Origin: Cognaticolwellia mytili
GTDB taxonomy: Bacteria; Pseudomonadota; Gammaproteobacteria; Enterobacterales; Alteromonadaceae
Length of the DNA: 64,000 bases
Direction: 5' to 3'
Assembly: GCF_002104475.1 (NCBI RefSeq)
Contig: NZ_NBOF01000004.1
Span: 372,001 to 436,000 of the forward strand
The stretch's first letter is position 1; each line of letters opens with the position of its first letter. The notes under the pieces are model-generated. The model was not told the DNA's origin. It ran no database searches and saw only the letters and a program-made list of their open reading frames with translations. The translations under genes and the position numbers were made by a program. Positions 48,737-58,279 of this stretch are shown here, piece after piece.

Positions 48737-49606
48737 ATGTCAGATACTACTGAGTCAACATTGGAAAACGCCGTTCTTGATAGTACGAAAGCGTCAGGCG
48801 TTATGCTGCAACAAGTGCTGCCTTTTGCTTTTCTACGTGGCGAAGCCATTGTTGATAAACCACAAGATTTATTTATTCCGCCTGATGCCCTAGAAGTTAT
48901 TCTGGAGATGTTCGAAGGGCCGCTTGATTTATTGTTGTATTTAATCCGCAAGCAAAAATTCGATATTTTAGACTTACCCATCGCGCCAATTACCACGCAA
49001 TACATGGCATATGTTGAGCTAATGAAAGACATTAAGCTGGAATTAGCGGCCGAATATTTAGTGATGGCATCAATTTTAGCCGAGATTAAATCTCGGTTGT
49101 TACTACCCAAGCAAGCAGTAGAAGAGGAAGAGGGCGATCCTCGTGCTGAGTTAGTACGAAAATTACAAGAATACGAAGTAATTAAGCAGGCAGCAGAAAA
49201 TATTGATGAGTTGCCACGCTTAGGCCGAGATAACTTTATGGCTCAAGTGGAACTAGCTGACAATTTTGTTCCTCACATTGAAAACACTAATGTTGACTTG
49301 CAGGAGTTAGTTGCGGCTTTACAAGGAGTGATCAAACGAACACAAGCTTTTGAACATCATCATATTCAAAAAGAGTCGTTATCAACTAGAGAGCGTATGG
49401 CTTACATACTATCAACGCTTAAAAGTGCTAGTGATAAAAAGTGTTATGTTGATTTTAGTGACTTATTTACGCTTGAAGAAGGTCGAAATGGTGTCGTGGT
49501 AACCTTTTTAGCAATATTAGAATTAATAAAAGAATCGTTAATTGATTGCCTACAAACTGAGGTTTATGGGCGCTTACGGGTTTGTTTACCTAAACTTGCA
49601 GAGTAA
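48737..49606 (+). CDS. scpA: segregation and condensation protein A
   Basis: Kleisin subunit of the SMC-ScpAB complex, which compacts and segregates the chromosome. 289 residues. The N-terminal kleisin motif FEGPLDLLLYLIRKQKFDILDLPIAPITTQYMAY (two shorter blocks, about residues 55-88) is diagnostic, with a C-terminal winged helix around FLAILELIKESLI. Paired with scpB 50 bp downstream. An alteromonad ScpAB alongside MukBEF or SMC cannot be decided here. Confidence 0.94.
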   Translation: MSDTTESTLENAVLDSTKASGVMLQQVLPFAFLRGEAIVDKPQDLFIPPDALEVILEMFEGPLDLLLYLIRKQKFDILDLPIAPITTQYMAYVELMKDIKLELAAEYLVMASILAEIKSRLLLPKQAVEEEEGDPRAELVRKLQEYEVIKQAAENIDELPRLGRDNFMAQVELADNFVPHIENTNVDLQELVAALQGVIKRTQAFEHHHIQKESLSTRERMAYILSTLKSASDKKCYVDFSDLFTLEEGRNGVVVTFLAILELIKESLIDCLQTEVYGRLRVCLPKLAE

Positions 49607-49656
49607 GTTCCTAAACTCTTAAGTTTTAATATTTTCCAAATACAGTACCGAGAAAT

Positions 49657-50232
49657 ATGAACGACAGAATACGCTTTAAAGATATCGATGATGATAAACT
49701 ACAACGCTTGGTTGAAGCGGCTTTGTTTGTTGCTGATAAACCGTTATCGGTGCAGTCACTTAAACGTGATTTTTTAATAGAATATCGTGTTAGTAATCTT
49801 AAAATTCGTGATATAATTCTTGCCATTCAAGCCCATTATAAAGGGCGTGGTGTTGAACTTAATAAAGTCGCATCAGGTTACCGATTTCAAACACCAACAG
49901 AATTGAGTGAAGACTTAGCGCACCTCTATAAAGAAAAAGCGCCGAAGTATTCACGAGCACTATTGGAAACATTGGCGTTAATTGCCTATAAACAACCGAT
50001 AACGCGTAGCGAAATAGAAGATATTCGCGGCGTTGCTGTTAGTAGTAATATAATTAAAACACTGACAGAAAGGGTATGGATTAAAACGGTTGGACATAAG
50101 GAAGTACCAGGTCGACCGGTGTTATACGCAAGTACCCAAGAATTTTTGGATTACTTCTCGTTGACCTCACTCGAGCAATTGCCTGAACTTATGCCAATGG
50201 CAGAGTTAACCGGCGAACCGAGTAAAGTATAA
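49657..50232 (+). CDS. scpB: segregation and condensation protein B
   Basis: Dimeric winged-helix partner of ScpA. 191 residues with LQRLVEAALFVADKPLSV, GVELNKVASGYRFQT, ALLETLALIAYKQPITRSEIEDIRGVAVSSNIIKTL and GRPVLYASTQEFLDYF, all characteristic. Together with ScpA it bridges SMC heads. It likely shares a transcript with scpA. Confidence 0.94.
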   Translation: MNDRIRFKDIDDDKLQRLVEAALFVADKPLSVQSLKRDFLIEYRVSNLKIRDIILAIQAHYKGRGVELNKVASGYRFQTPTELSEDLAHLYKEKAPKYSRALLETLALIAYKQPITRSEIEDIRGVAVSSNIIKTLTERVWIKTVGHKEVPGRPVLYASTQEFLDYFSLTSLEQLPELMPMAELTGEPSKV

Positions 50233-50340
50233 ATTTTAAAACGAATCTAAACTTAGTTAAGGCCAGATTAAAACTGAGTTAAAGTTTAGTTAAACGCAAG
50301 GGGCAATATTCCCCTTACACTTAAAGAGACAGAGACGTAG

Positions 50341-50369
50341 TGAAAGTTAGTTGCATAGCAATACTTTCA
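50341..50369 (+). promoter_or_regulatory. hairpin in the rluB 5' leader
   Basis: TGAAAGT-tag-TTGC-ata-GCAA-t-ACTTTCA: two stacked perfect stems of 7 and 4 bp, 31 bp before the rluB ATG, without a T-run. A second stem AAGGGG/CCCCTT lies at 50298-50316. Possible control or RNA-stability element for rluB; function inferred from place and structure only. Confidence 0.45.
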
Positions 50370-50400
50370 TCAAGTTACTGACGTAAGAGAGTTAAGACAC

Positions 50401-51270
50401 ATGTCTGAAAAATTACAAAAAGTATTAGCGCGTGCAGGCGCAGGTTCACGCCGTGAAATGGAAACTTATATTAGCGCTGGCCGTGTCAGTGTTGAAGGCA
50501 AAACTGCCTACTTAGGTGACCGTGTTGAAGGTACTGAACTTATTCGAGTTGATGGTCATCAAGTAAAACTGAAGCCTTTAGAAGAAGACTTGTGTCGTGT
50601 ACTGATGTACAACAAGCCTGAAGGTGAGATGTGTACACGTAAAGACCCAGAAGGCCGTCCAACAGTATTTGACCGGTTACCTAAACTTGAGGGTAGCCGT
50701 TGGGTTGCTGTTGGTCGTTTAGATATCAATACTTCAGGTATGTTACTTTTCACCACTGATGGCGAATTAGCTAGTCGTTTAATGCATCCGTCTAAACAAG
50801 TTGAGCGTGAATACGCAGTACGTGTTTTTGGTGAAGTAAACGAAGCTATGCTACAAACCTTACGTCATGGCGTGAAGTTAGAAGATGGCCCTGCGAAATT
50901 TCAGAAAATAACTTACCGTGGTGGTGAAGGTCGTAACCATTGGTTCCATGTGGTGCTTTCTGAAGGACGTAACCGTGAAGTTCGTCGTTTGTGGGAAAGC
51001 CAAGACGTACAAGTGAGTCGCTTGATTCGTGTACGTTACGGTGACTTAGAAATGAAACGTCAATTACCTTTAGGTGGTTGGACCGAATTAGGCTTAAACG
51101 ATGTAAACTATTACAGAAAGCTCGTTGATTTAGCACCTGAAACCCAAAGTAAGGTTAAAGTTGACGAAAAAGCGATGGATAATGCAAAAAGTCGCAGAAT
51201 TCGTCGTTCAGTGAAAAAACATCAACATCGCAGCCAGCAAGCTACGCGACGTAAGCCTACTAAAAAGTAA
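50401..51270 (+). CDS. rluB: 23S rRNA pseudouridine-2605 synthase
   Basis: Makes pseudouridine at position 2605 of 23S rRNA. 289 residues: N-terminal S4 RNA-binding domain ([25 protein letters not shown]), catalytic domain with the Asp in [18 protein letters not shown] (near residue 112), and [14 protein letters not shown]. The C-terminal tail is basic ([20 protein letters not shown]). GAGAG precedes the ATG. Last gene of the scp-rlu group. Confidence 0.95.
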   Translation: MSEKLQKVLARAGAGSRREMETYISAGRVSVEGKTAYLGDRVEGTELIRVDGHQVKLKPLEEDLCRVLMYNKPEGEMCTRKDPEGRPTVFDRLPKLEGSRWVAVGRLDINTSGMLLFTTDGELASRLMHPSKQVEREYAVRVFGEVNEAMLQTLRHGVKLEDGPAKFQKITYRGGEGRNHWFHVVLSEGRNREVRRLWESQDVQVSRLIRVRYGDLEMKRQLPLGGWTELGLNDVNYYRKLVDLAPETQSKVKVDEKAMDNAKSRRIRRSVKKHQHRSQQATRRKPTKK

Positions 51271-51275
51271 AATTT

Positions 51276-51327
51276 AAATGACAGGTTATTGGAGGTATTT
51301 ATACTTTCCTTTAACTCTGTCATTTTT
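51276..51327 (+). terminator. possible terminator after rluB
   Basis: AAATGACAG (51276-51284) pairs with CTGTCATTT (51317-51325) and runs into TT. The loop is long (32 nt), partly closable by GTTA/TAAC. Placed directly after the rluB stop. Confidence 0.45.
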
Positions 51328-51457
51328 CGTTTTGGCAAATACTAGTAAATACGATATTGTAACGATAAATAAGTTATCGCGATTTACAATACTCGCTTTA
51401 GCCTTTCGTTATAACAGTCATATAAAGCTAAGGTATACAGCCTAAATAGGATATTAA

Positions 51458-52609
51458 GTGCAAGCAGTTCTTGAAAAAATCTATGTCGAAGACGCTCAAC
51501 AATTAAACCTAATTTGCCAATCATATGCGCAAGCCGACCTTCTCGCGATTGATACCGAGTTTGTTCGCACACGTACGCTTTATCCAAAGTTAGGCCTTAT
51601 TCAGATAAATGATGGTAAAACATTGGCTTTAATAGACCCTGTAGCATTGCCTGATTTAACACCGTTTTGGCAGTTAATGGAAAACCCAAATATTGTCAAA
51701 GTATTGCATGCTTGTTCTGAAGATTTGGAAGTATTTCTGACCGCGGGTAATTGTCGTCCAGTTAATTTAATCGATAGCCAAATCATCATGGCGTTTTTAG
51801 GCCATGGTTTGTCATTGGGCTACGCTGCAATGATAGCGCATTACACCGGTATTGAATTAGACAAGTCTGAGTCACGTACCGATTGGATGAAAAGACCATT
51901 AACTGAAAAACAGCTTGAATATGCTCAAGCCGATGTTGAACACTTATTTAACATCTTACCAAAATTAATGGCTGAAATTGAGCAGTCAGGTTGGTTAGCG
52001 GCAGCGCAGCAAGAAAGTGAGTTGATGATTGAACGAAAATTCACTGCTATTGATGAATCGCAAATGTATAAAAATATAAAGATGGCGTGGCGTTTAAACC
52101 CACAACAACTTTATCGCTTACAACAACTAACCACTTGGCGTTATCAGCAGGCGAAGCAAAAAGATCGTCCTATTGGTTTTATCGCTAAAGATCATACCTT
52201 AGTGGCCTTGGCGCAACACAACCCTGATAATGTTGGTGCTATGGCGCGTATTGAAGGTGTTGAACAGCTAGATATTAGGCATAAAGGCAGAGCAATGCTG
52301 TTTGTGTTAAAGCAAGCTGAACAGCAAGCTAATGCTGAATTGCCAGCGCAAATAATTAGGCTTGATGAATATCCAGGTTATAAGCAAAACTTTAAAAAAG
52401 TTAAAAGCTTTATTGCCCTAGTTGGTACTGAAGCTGAGTTGTTAATTGAAAACTTAGCCTCTAAAAAGCAAATTAATCAGTTTCTCTCATGGTATTTTAA
52501 GCTTAATGGCGCGGAAAACAATGTTCATTTAGTCGATATTATGCAGGGGTGGCGCAAGCCATTACTAGGCGATAAGTTACTGGCTTTTGTTGAAAACGAT
52601 TTCAAATAA
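51458..52609 (+). CDS. rnd: ribonuclease D
   Basis: A 3'-5' exoribonuclease of tRNA maturation. DEDD domain: LLAIDTEFVRTRTLYPKLGLIQI (Asp and Glu metal ligands), KVLHACSEDLEVF, and YAQADVEHLFNI with the later Asp; an HRDC domain follows (about 205-285). 383 residues. The start is GTG at 51458 with TAGG upstream; no ATG in this frame gives the full exonuclease domain. First gene of rnd-ycgL-mltB-ycgN. Confidence 0.93.
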   Translation: MQAVLEKIYVEDAQQLNLICQSYAQADLLAIDTEFVRTRTLYPKLGLIQINDGKTLALIDPVALPDLTPFWQLMENPNIVKVLHACSEDLEVFLTAGNCRPVNLIDSQIIMAFLGHGLSLGYAAMIAHYTGIELDKSESRTDWMKRPLTEKQLEYAQADVEHLFNILPKLMAEIEQSGWLAAAQQESELMIERKFTAIDESQMYKNIKMAWRLNPQQLYRLQQLTTWRYQQAKQKDRPIGFIAKDHTLVALAQHNPDNVGAMARIEGVEQLDIRHKGRAMLFVLKQAEQQANAELPAQIIRLDEYPGYKQNFKKVKSFIALVGTEAELLIENLASKKQINQFLSWYFKLNGAENNVHLVDIMQGWRKPLLGDKLLAFVENDFK

Positions 52610-52828
52610 ACTAGCGTTTTATGCCTGAGTATTTAAATATCTCAGCGCTCAATGAACAAATGGCTTAAAGAAATTGTCGCATTAATTAATCAATAGTTAT
52701 GGCGTGTAAAATGTTACATAACTATTAAGATGTTGTCGTCTTGATGTGATAGCGTTAAGCAGACGTTTTTTAAAAATATTATTACTATTAATAATTCCCC
52801 TAAACCACTTTAATCATAGGTCTCCATT

Positions 52829-53134
52829 ATGCTGTGTAGTGTTTATAAAAGTGCTAAAAAAGCACAAACCTATCTTTTTGTTAATAAAAGAGATGATTTT
52901 TCCGCTGTCCCCGAAGCGTTAATGAAAATGTTTGGTACGCCAACGTTAGTCACCGTAATTAATTTAGCGACTAAAACTAAGTTAGGCTTTGCTGAGCTTG
53001 ATAAAGTGAAAGAGAACTTAACTCTGCAGGGCTATTACTTGCAACTGACACCAAAAGAAGATGACATGCTAAAAGCGCATAAAGCTGAAATGAAAAATGA
53101 CAGCAGCGAAGCAAGCAGCCAGGGCGAGGAATAG
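52829..53134 (+). CDS. ycgL: YcgL domain-containing protein
   Basis: A 101-residue protein of the YcgL family (MLCSVYKSAKKAQTYLFVNKRDDFSAVPEAL...GYYLQL). A small alpha/beta fold of unknown biochemical role, conserved beside rnd in gammaproteobacteria. The C-terminal ~20 residues are charged and variable. AGGT precedes the ATG. The next gene begins 3 bp after its stop. Confidence 0.93.
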   Translation: MLCSVYKSAKKAQTYLFVNKRDDFSAVPEALMKMFGTPTLVTVINLATKTKLGFAELDKVKENLTLQGYYLQLTPKEDDMLKAHKAEMKNDSSEASSQGEE

Positions 53135-53137
53135 TTA

Positions 53138-54244
53138 ATGAAGCAACGCACACTCGTTAAATCGCTTTCGTTATCACTTTGTATCGCTTTATCTTCAATG
53201 CCGGCATTTGCTAATGCCTTCGTTGATCCACAAAGTAAAGCCGCGACTGTGGCTAAATCGACTAAATCAGCCAAGCCAGTAAAACCAGTAAAGCCAAGTT
53301 TTGATGCGTACATTGCTCAATTAAAGCAGGAGGCACTTGCTAAAGGGTTTGAACAAAGCCTAATTGATGAATCATTTGCTAAGGTTGTATTTCATAAGCG
53401 AGCGGTAAAAGCCGACCGTAATCAACCTGAAAAAGTTGAAACCCTTGATACATATTTGCCAAAACGTTTGCCAGAATGGAAAATAAAACGTGCTCGCGCT
53501 ATGTATAAAAAGCACCAAGTCTTGTTAACGAAAGTAGCGGCTGAATATGGCGTACAAGCACGCTTTATTGTTGCGCTATGGGGCTTAGAAACAAACTTTG
53601 GTAAAATTATGGGCAACTATAATGTTATCTCTGCTTTATCAACATTAGCTTACGAAGGGCGCCGAGAAGTGTTTTTTAAAAAGCAATTATGGGCAGCACT
53701 GAAAATTTTACAAGAAGGCCATATTGATATCGCAAACATGAAAGGTTCATGGGCCGGTGCGATGGGGCAAAATCAGTTTATGCCTACGTCATTTGTTGGC
53801 TACGCCGTTGACGGTGATGGTGACGGTAAAAAAGATATTTGGGGCAATCAAGCCGATGTGTTTTCATCAATGGCTAATTACTTGAAAAAAGAAGGCTGGA
53901 ACGACGATCTTACTTGGGGTCGTCAAGTGAAGCTGCCAAACAATTTTGATAATGTATTTGCTATCCCTCAAAATACGGGTGGTCGAAAAAATTGGTTAAA
54001 GGCTTGGGCGAAAACTGAAAAAACGTTAGCGCAATGGCAAGCATTGGGTATTCGTCGCACTGATGGCACGAACTTACCAAATGTTGATATTAAGGCTGCG
54101 TTAGTTTTTCCTGATGGTGAAAAAGGCCGTGCTTACCTTGCGTATAATAATTATAAAAGTTTAATGCATTGGAACTTGTCGTACTATTTTGTTAGCTCGG
54201 TTGGACATTTATCTGACCATATTAAATTTCCACCTATTCAATAA
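53138..54244 (+). CDS. lytic murein transglycosylase (MltB-like)
   Basis: A periplasmic enzyme cleaving peptidoglycan glycan strands to 1,6-anhydro-muropeptides. 368 residues with a signal peptide (ending AFANA) and the catalytic Glu in LWGLETNFGKIMGNYNVISALSTLAYEGRR (two blocks, near residue 153). GSWAGAMGQNQFMPTSF and an EF-hand-like DGDGDGKKD loop place it in the MltB family. No lipobox is present, so it is a soluble form. GAGGAA precedes the ATG. Confidence 0.92.
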   Translation: MKQRTLVKSLSLSLCIALSSMPAFANAFVDPQSKAATVAKSTKSAKPVKPVKPSFDAYIAQLKQEALAKGFEQSLIDESFAKVVFHKRAVKADRNQPEKVETLDTYLPKRLPEWKIKRARAMYKKHQVLLTKVAAEYGVQARFIVALWGLETNFGKIMGNYNVISALSTLAYEGRREVFFKKQLWAALKILQEGHIDIANMKGSWAGAMGQNQFMPTSFVGYAVDGDGDGKKDIWGNQADVFSSMANYLKKEGWNDDLTWGRQVKLPNNFDNVFAIPQNTGGRKNWLKAWAKTEKTLAQWQALGIRRTDGTNLPNVDIKAALVFPDGEKGRAYLAYNNYKSLMHWNLSYYFVSSVGHLSDHIKFPPIQ

Positions 54245-54262
54245 ATAGCAATAAGTAAGAAT

Positions 54263-54805
54263 ATGAGTAAAAAGAATAAGCGTTCAGTAGTTAAAAAAGT
54301 GGCTATCGAACCATTTTGGGAAACCAAATCATTAGATGATATGACGAGAACCGAATGGGAATCGTTGTGTGACGGCTGCGCTAAATGCTGTCTACATAAA
54401 TTCATTGATGATGAAAATACTACTGACGAAACGGAATTAATGCCAACAACACATATTGTTGAAGGTGAGCAAATGAATTATTCCAATATCGCCTGTTATT
54501 TGTTGAATGATAAAAGTGGCCAGTGTTCTAAATACGAACAACGTACCAAGTTAGTGCCAGATTGTGTGCAGTTAACGCAAGAAAACTTAGATGATGTATT
54601 TTTCATGCCACCAAGTTGTACTTATCGTCGCTTAAAAGAAGGCAGAGGCATGCCTTCATGGCATCCGCTGTTGAATAAAGGCAAAAAGTCGGCAATGCAT
54701 AAAGCAGGCATGTCGGTACGTGGTAAAATAGTGAAAGACGATGATGTTGATATTGAAAGTTTTCCTGACCATATTGTCGTATGGCCGCTGCACGATATAG
54801 ATTAA
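54263..54805 (+). CDS. ycgN: YcgN family cysteine-cluster protein
   Basis: 180-residue UPF0260/YkgJ-type protein. The cysteine cluster CDGCAKCC (about 36-43) and later Cys in NIACYLL, GQCSKYEQRTKLVPDCV and PSCTYRRLKEG suggest a bound metal or Fe-S centre, though function is unknown. It ends a four-gene run conserved in gammaproteobacteria (rnd, ycgL, murein hydrolase, ycgN). Confidence 0.92.
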   Translation: MSKKNKRSVVKKVAIEPFWETKSLDDMTRTEWESLCDGCAKCCLHKFIDDENTTDETELMPTTHIVEGEQMNYSNIACYLLNDKSGQCSKYEQRTKLVPDCVQLTQENLDDVFFMPPSCTYRRLKEGRGMPSWHPLLNKGKKSAMHKAGMSVRGKIVKDDDVDIESFPDHIVVWPLHDID

Positions 54806-54890
54806 GTTTATAACGTTAATCATATCAAGCATTTCAACCGTATTTATGTTGTTTAGCATCTATTAATAAGTAAAAGATAAGAGTAGTTTT

Positions 54891-55151
54891 ATGGACCATT
54901 TTGAACAGTTAGGCGTAAGCAGAACATCAACCACCGTCGAGATTAAAAAAGCTTATAGAAAACTAGCGAATAAATATCACCCTGATAGAAATGATGGCGT
55001 GGAAGCAAAAGAAAAGTTTCAACTGATCCAGCAGGCATATGATGTTATTTCTGATCCAAAAAAGCGCTCTTTATACTTAAAAAATAACTATACCGTTATT
55101 ACCGACCCGCGTGAAATTGCCGAGTCGTTTTGGCATAGCGCCCTAAACTAA
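54891..55151 (+). CDS. single-domain J protein (DnaJ-like)
   Basis: 86 residues made almost only of a J domain: [31 protein letters not shown] with the HPD motif near residue 32-34, then [20 protein letters not shown]. It lacks Gly/Phe, zinc-finger and C-terminal substrate domains, so it should stimulate Hsp70 (DnaK) for a specific client rather than act as a general co-chaperone. It heads a group of three unrecognised genes on the same strand (to 57405). Confidence 0.88.
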   Translation: MDHFEQLGVSRTSTTVEIKKAYRKLANKYHPDRNDGVEAKEKFQLIQQAYDVISDPKKRSLYLKNNYTVITDPREIAESFWHSALN

Positions 55152-55255
55152 GCTTTACAATTGGCTTTATCGTTAGTTTTATAATGTGTGTTAAGAATAT
55201 TTGTCGAAAGAGTCTTCGATAGGCTCTTCATATGATTTTCCCTTAGGAATGAAGA

Positions 55256-55717
55256 ATGCAAAGCGAAAAAAAAGTACCTGACTATTTAGCTGATGATTTT
55301 TCTCTTTATTTAGAGAACATGGATTCATTGGCAGATCCTGAAAACCCAGAGCTATTAGCAAATTATTTATCTAATTTGTTCGAACAATTAAAGCAAATGC
55401 CGTTATTATTTAGTGGCATGATTGACCAACTTGCTATGGCAATTTCGACTAAAGTTAGAATTGATAGTAAAAACTTGGCAAAAGTAGAACTTAATGATGA
55501 GCCTGCTTGGGGTGATATAAAACCTTTTGTTGGCGTACATAACGATGCCAGAGCCTGTATTACTGAAATAATGGCCGATGCAGAGCAAGATTTAAAAACT
55601 GCTATTTTGCTTATTCATTTTTATAATAGCTATGATGCGACGCCGATGGCAGCAGAAGACGATGAAAATGATTCGTTCGATGACGACGAATTTAATGACT
55701 ATGATGAGAATTACTAA
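55256..55717 (+). CDS. unrecognised protein with acidic C-terminus
   Basis: 153 residues, predicted mostly helical, no signal peptide or membrane segment. I do not recognise the family. The last ~22 residues are almost entirely Asp/Glu/Asn (EDDENDSFDDDEFNDYDE). A motif AISTKVRIDSKNLAKVEL lies mid-protein. AGGAATGAAGA precedes the ATG. It lies 104 bp after the J-protein gene and 55 bp before the next unknown gene. Confidence 0.7.
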   Translation: MQSEKKVPDYLADDFSLYLENMDSLADPENPELLANYLSNLFEQLKQMPLLFSGMIDQLAMAISTKVRIDSKNLAKVELNDEPAWGDIKPFVGVHNDARACITEIMADAEQDLKTAILLIHFYNSYDATPMAAEDDENDSFDDDEFNDYDENY

Positions 55718-55772
55718 AGTTAATTAATCAGTTTTATATAATCAATGAATAACTACGTTTTAAGGAACTACT

Positions 55773-56420
55773 TTGACAAAAAATGCATTAATTCTTGCTA
55801 GCGACATTATTGAAGAAGCCCAACATAGCGGCAGACGTGCAGGTACCTCATTAGAAGCTATCGCTGCTGAGCAAGGTGATGAGACTATGCTTGCTGTAAT
55901 GACAGAAATGGATATTCTAACGGTTGCCAAAATTGTTAGAGAGCACGATGCCACCATTCCTTCAATTGCCACATGGTTAATGGACGCTGAGTCAATTAAA
56001 CAGCTGTTAAATGTTGAACCGTCATATTGGCAAAATTTAGATGAAGATCACGTGTTTTGTGCGCAAACTGAAGCACACAGTTTACTTACACAAATTTTTC
56101 TTTCTTCTGATGATGAAGAAAAAAAATTGGAAGTTTTAAATGCCATTGTTGAAGATGATTTCGGGCTTTTATACTTATCGTTACCTTTTGTTGGTCATGA
56201 TTTTTCTGAATTGGAAGAAGATGAAGAGCAAACTTCCGGCAGCATTGAGGAATTATTAATGAAAATTAAAGCCTTGAGTGAAGAAGCTTATCGTGAAGTA
56301 ATGACAGTTAGTACTAATGGCACATTGGAAAATATTGAAAATTCATTAAGACAAAATGCTAATAAGCAACGCGTCACCGCAGTTGAAATGGATACCGATG
56401 ATATGTTTGCGCCGCTTTAG
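55773..56420 (+). CDS. unrecognised cytoplasmic helical protein
   Basis: 215 residues, cytoplasmic, largely helical, family not recognised. The start is TTG at 55773, supported by AAGGAA about 7 bases upstream. An acidic stretch (SELEEDEEQ) lies near residue 148 and the C-terminus ends with MDTDDMFAPL. It contains a repetitive leucine-rich helical pattern (EAHSLLTQIFLSSDDEEKKLEVL). Middle gene of the three unknowns after the J protein. Confidence 0.7.
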   Translation: MTKNALILASDIIEEAQHSGRRAGTSLEAIAAEQGDETMLAVMTEMDILTVAKIVREHDATIPSIATWLMDAESIKQLLNVEPSYWQNLDEDHVFCAQTEAHSLLTQIFLSSDDEEKKLEVLNAIVEDDFGLLYLSLPFVGHDFSELEEDEEQTSGSIEELLMKIKALSEEAYREVMTVSTNGTLENIENSLRQNANKQRVTAVEMDTDDMFAPL

Positions 56421-56484
56421 TTTTCAAGGTGACTCTCGACTATATGTGTTTAGCAGTACCGTGTTAATTGATTAGGATCCATCA

Positions 56485-57405
56485 ATGAAAATAGCAGAGT
56501 TAAGAAATAATCCGTTCCTTCTTCTAGTGTTAAAAGACGGTGAAAGTGACGGTTATTTTAGTACAGAATTCATCCAAAAAACCAAGCAACAATTGACCGA
56601 CATGTCGTTGAGAATAGCCTCCGATAATTTATCAATAATCTATGCCGACCAAATAAAAAAAGGCTGTGAAATTGTGCTTGGTATGAGCAATTTAGGCCTA
56701 TTATCGCTTTGTGATAACGACACAGATAAAGCCAAAGAGATCATTAAAAGCCAAGGCATTGTTTATTGCTTTCGTGCTGGTTGGGCTAAATATGCACAGC
56801 TAAAAAAAGTATCACCGTCATACTTTGAAGAAATATCAATCACGCGTTATGCCTTAGCCATTACGGACACCTCTGATATAACCTTGATGCATACAGCGTT
56901 TATGAATGAAGGGTACAAAAGTGCCAAGCTGCTAGAAGTATATAAAAGTATCGCTGCTAACTACTGCGCAAATAGTTTACTGATTGATGAAGACGAAGAA
57001 ATTTTGAAGTTTGAATTACAAAAGTTTCTCAATACAGCCATTGCATTATTACTTATTGATTCGGATAAAAAAGTATTTAGTAGTTCTTTGTATCAAAAAT
57101 TAGATACCTACCTAACAAATACCGATAAAGATATATTGCTAGCAAAAGTAGAGACATGTGTTGCAAGTTTTATCGAGCAGTTATCAATCGTTGTTAAAGG
57201 TTATTTACAGGAAATAGACTTTTTAAATTTTACTGAATTTAAAGGCATCATTAAAGAGCAAACTAATGTCTCTATTTATATTCAAGAAATATTAGAATTG
57301 CCTATTACGGTTGCTAATGAATTGAATGAAGACTTCGAAGGTGGTTATGATCATCATGCTGACGACGATGAAGATTTAGCCTACTTAAGACCTGATAATT
57401 TGTAA
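56485..57405 (+). CDS. unrecognised protein, third of the J-protein cluster
   Basis: 306 residues, helical, no signal peptide, not recognised. Near the C-terminus an acidic/His segment (GGYDHHADDDEDLAYLRP) resembles the acidic tails of the two genes before it. It lies 64 bp after the preceding gene with TTAGGATCC before the ATG, so cotranscription is likely. Conservative reading: an alteromonad-specific cytoplasmic protein of unknown role. Confidence 0.7.
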   Translation: MKIAELRNNPFLLLVLKDGESDGYFSTEFIQKTKQQLTDMSLRIASDNLSIIYADQIKKGCEIVLGMSNLGLLSLCDNDTDKAKEIIKSQGIVYCFRAGWAKYAQLKKVSPSYFEEISITRYALAITDTSDITLMHTAFMNEGYKSAKLLEVYKSIAANYCANSLLIDEDEEILKFELQKFLNTAIALLLIDSDKKVFSSSLYQKLDTYLTNTDKDILLAKVETCVASFIEQLSIVVKGYLQEIDFLNFTEFKGIIKEQTNVSIYIQEILELPITVANELNEDFEGGYDHHADDDEDLAYLRPDNL

Positions 57406-57577
57406 TAGCAATATTTAATCAGTAATATTCTAGCTAAAGCTTTTCAATAATAGTGTCTTACATGGGCACTATATACTTTAATTTTTTAATATAATAACTA
57501 AGAATCAGTACGGCTATGACTTAGTTATTTTTAACCGCACTATTAGCCGCACCATTAACCGCAGACATATCAACTAG

Positions 57578-58099
57578 CTATTTTACTGGAGCCAACTCTG
57601 CTAGGTAGCGCTGACCGTTTTCAACATAGTGCATGGCAGATTTCGTGAACATTGCTTGCGTTGATTCATCGAGTGCTTTTACTACTTTAGCCGGTGAACC
57701 TAGTGCTAGGTGTCCGTCAGGCACTTCCATGTTTTCAGTAATTAAGCTGTTAGCGCCAATTAAACAATTTCTTCCTATTTTAGCCCCATTAAGTATCACG
57801 GCATTCATGCCAATCAAGCTATTTTCTCCAATGGTACAGCCATGTAGCATAACTTTATGGCCAACCGTAACATTACGACCGATGGTCATCGGAAATTTAG
57901 CATCTACATGCAAAATAGAGCCGTCTTGAATATTGGTATTCTCACCTATATCAATTTTTGCTAAATCAGCTCTGATCACAACATTAAACCAGATACTTGC
58001 TTGGCTGCCTAATTCTACATCACCAATCAAGGTGGCATTTGGTGCAATAAAATTATTATCGCTAAGTTTTGGTTGCAGATTGGCGAGTCGATAAATCAT
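57578..58099 (-). CDS. gamma-carbonic-anhydrase-like hexapeptide protein (YrdA type)
   Basis: A 173-residue left-handed beta-helix with repeated hexapeptides (IGDVELGSQASIWFNVVIRADLAKIDIG in two blocks). Candidate zinc ligands are the His in ILHVD and two in VGHKVMLHGC. E. coli YrdA belongs here; carbonic anhydrase activity is not proven for most members. ATG 58099 is chosen because AAGGA lies at the right distance; a GTG two codons upstream is too close to it. Confidence 0.92.
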   Translation of the reverse strand: MIYRLANLQPKLSDNNFIAPNATLIGDVELGSQASIWFNVVIRADLAKIDIGENTNIQDGSILHVDAKFPMTIGRNVTVGHKVMLHGCTIGENSLIGMNAVILNGAKIGRNCLIGANSLITENMEVPDGHLALGSPAKVVKALDESTQAMFTKSAMHYVENGQRYLAELAPVK

Positions 58100-58279
58100 T
58101 GTCACTTCCTTATTGTTAATTACTCTCTCATCTTAATCTATTTGCACTACAGCGCAAATTAGACGTTAGGACGAATTCAAGTTACCACAGATAGTGATTA
58201 GTTATAGTGAAATCAACTAAATTTGTCGTATAAAAAACAGGCGATTAATGGTAAAACAATAGTCGAATAAGAATAAGTA

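Noticed and set aside
50298-50316. AAGGGG/CCCCTT stem as an scpB terminator
   Set aside because: No T-run follows and it lies in the rluB leader; kept only as part of the leader-structure observation.
55152-55255. Terminator between the J-protein gene and the next gene
   Set aside because: Only a weak, mismatched GAAAGAG/CTCTTC pairing without T-run; not enough to separate the genes.
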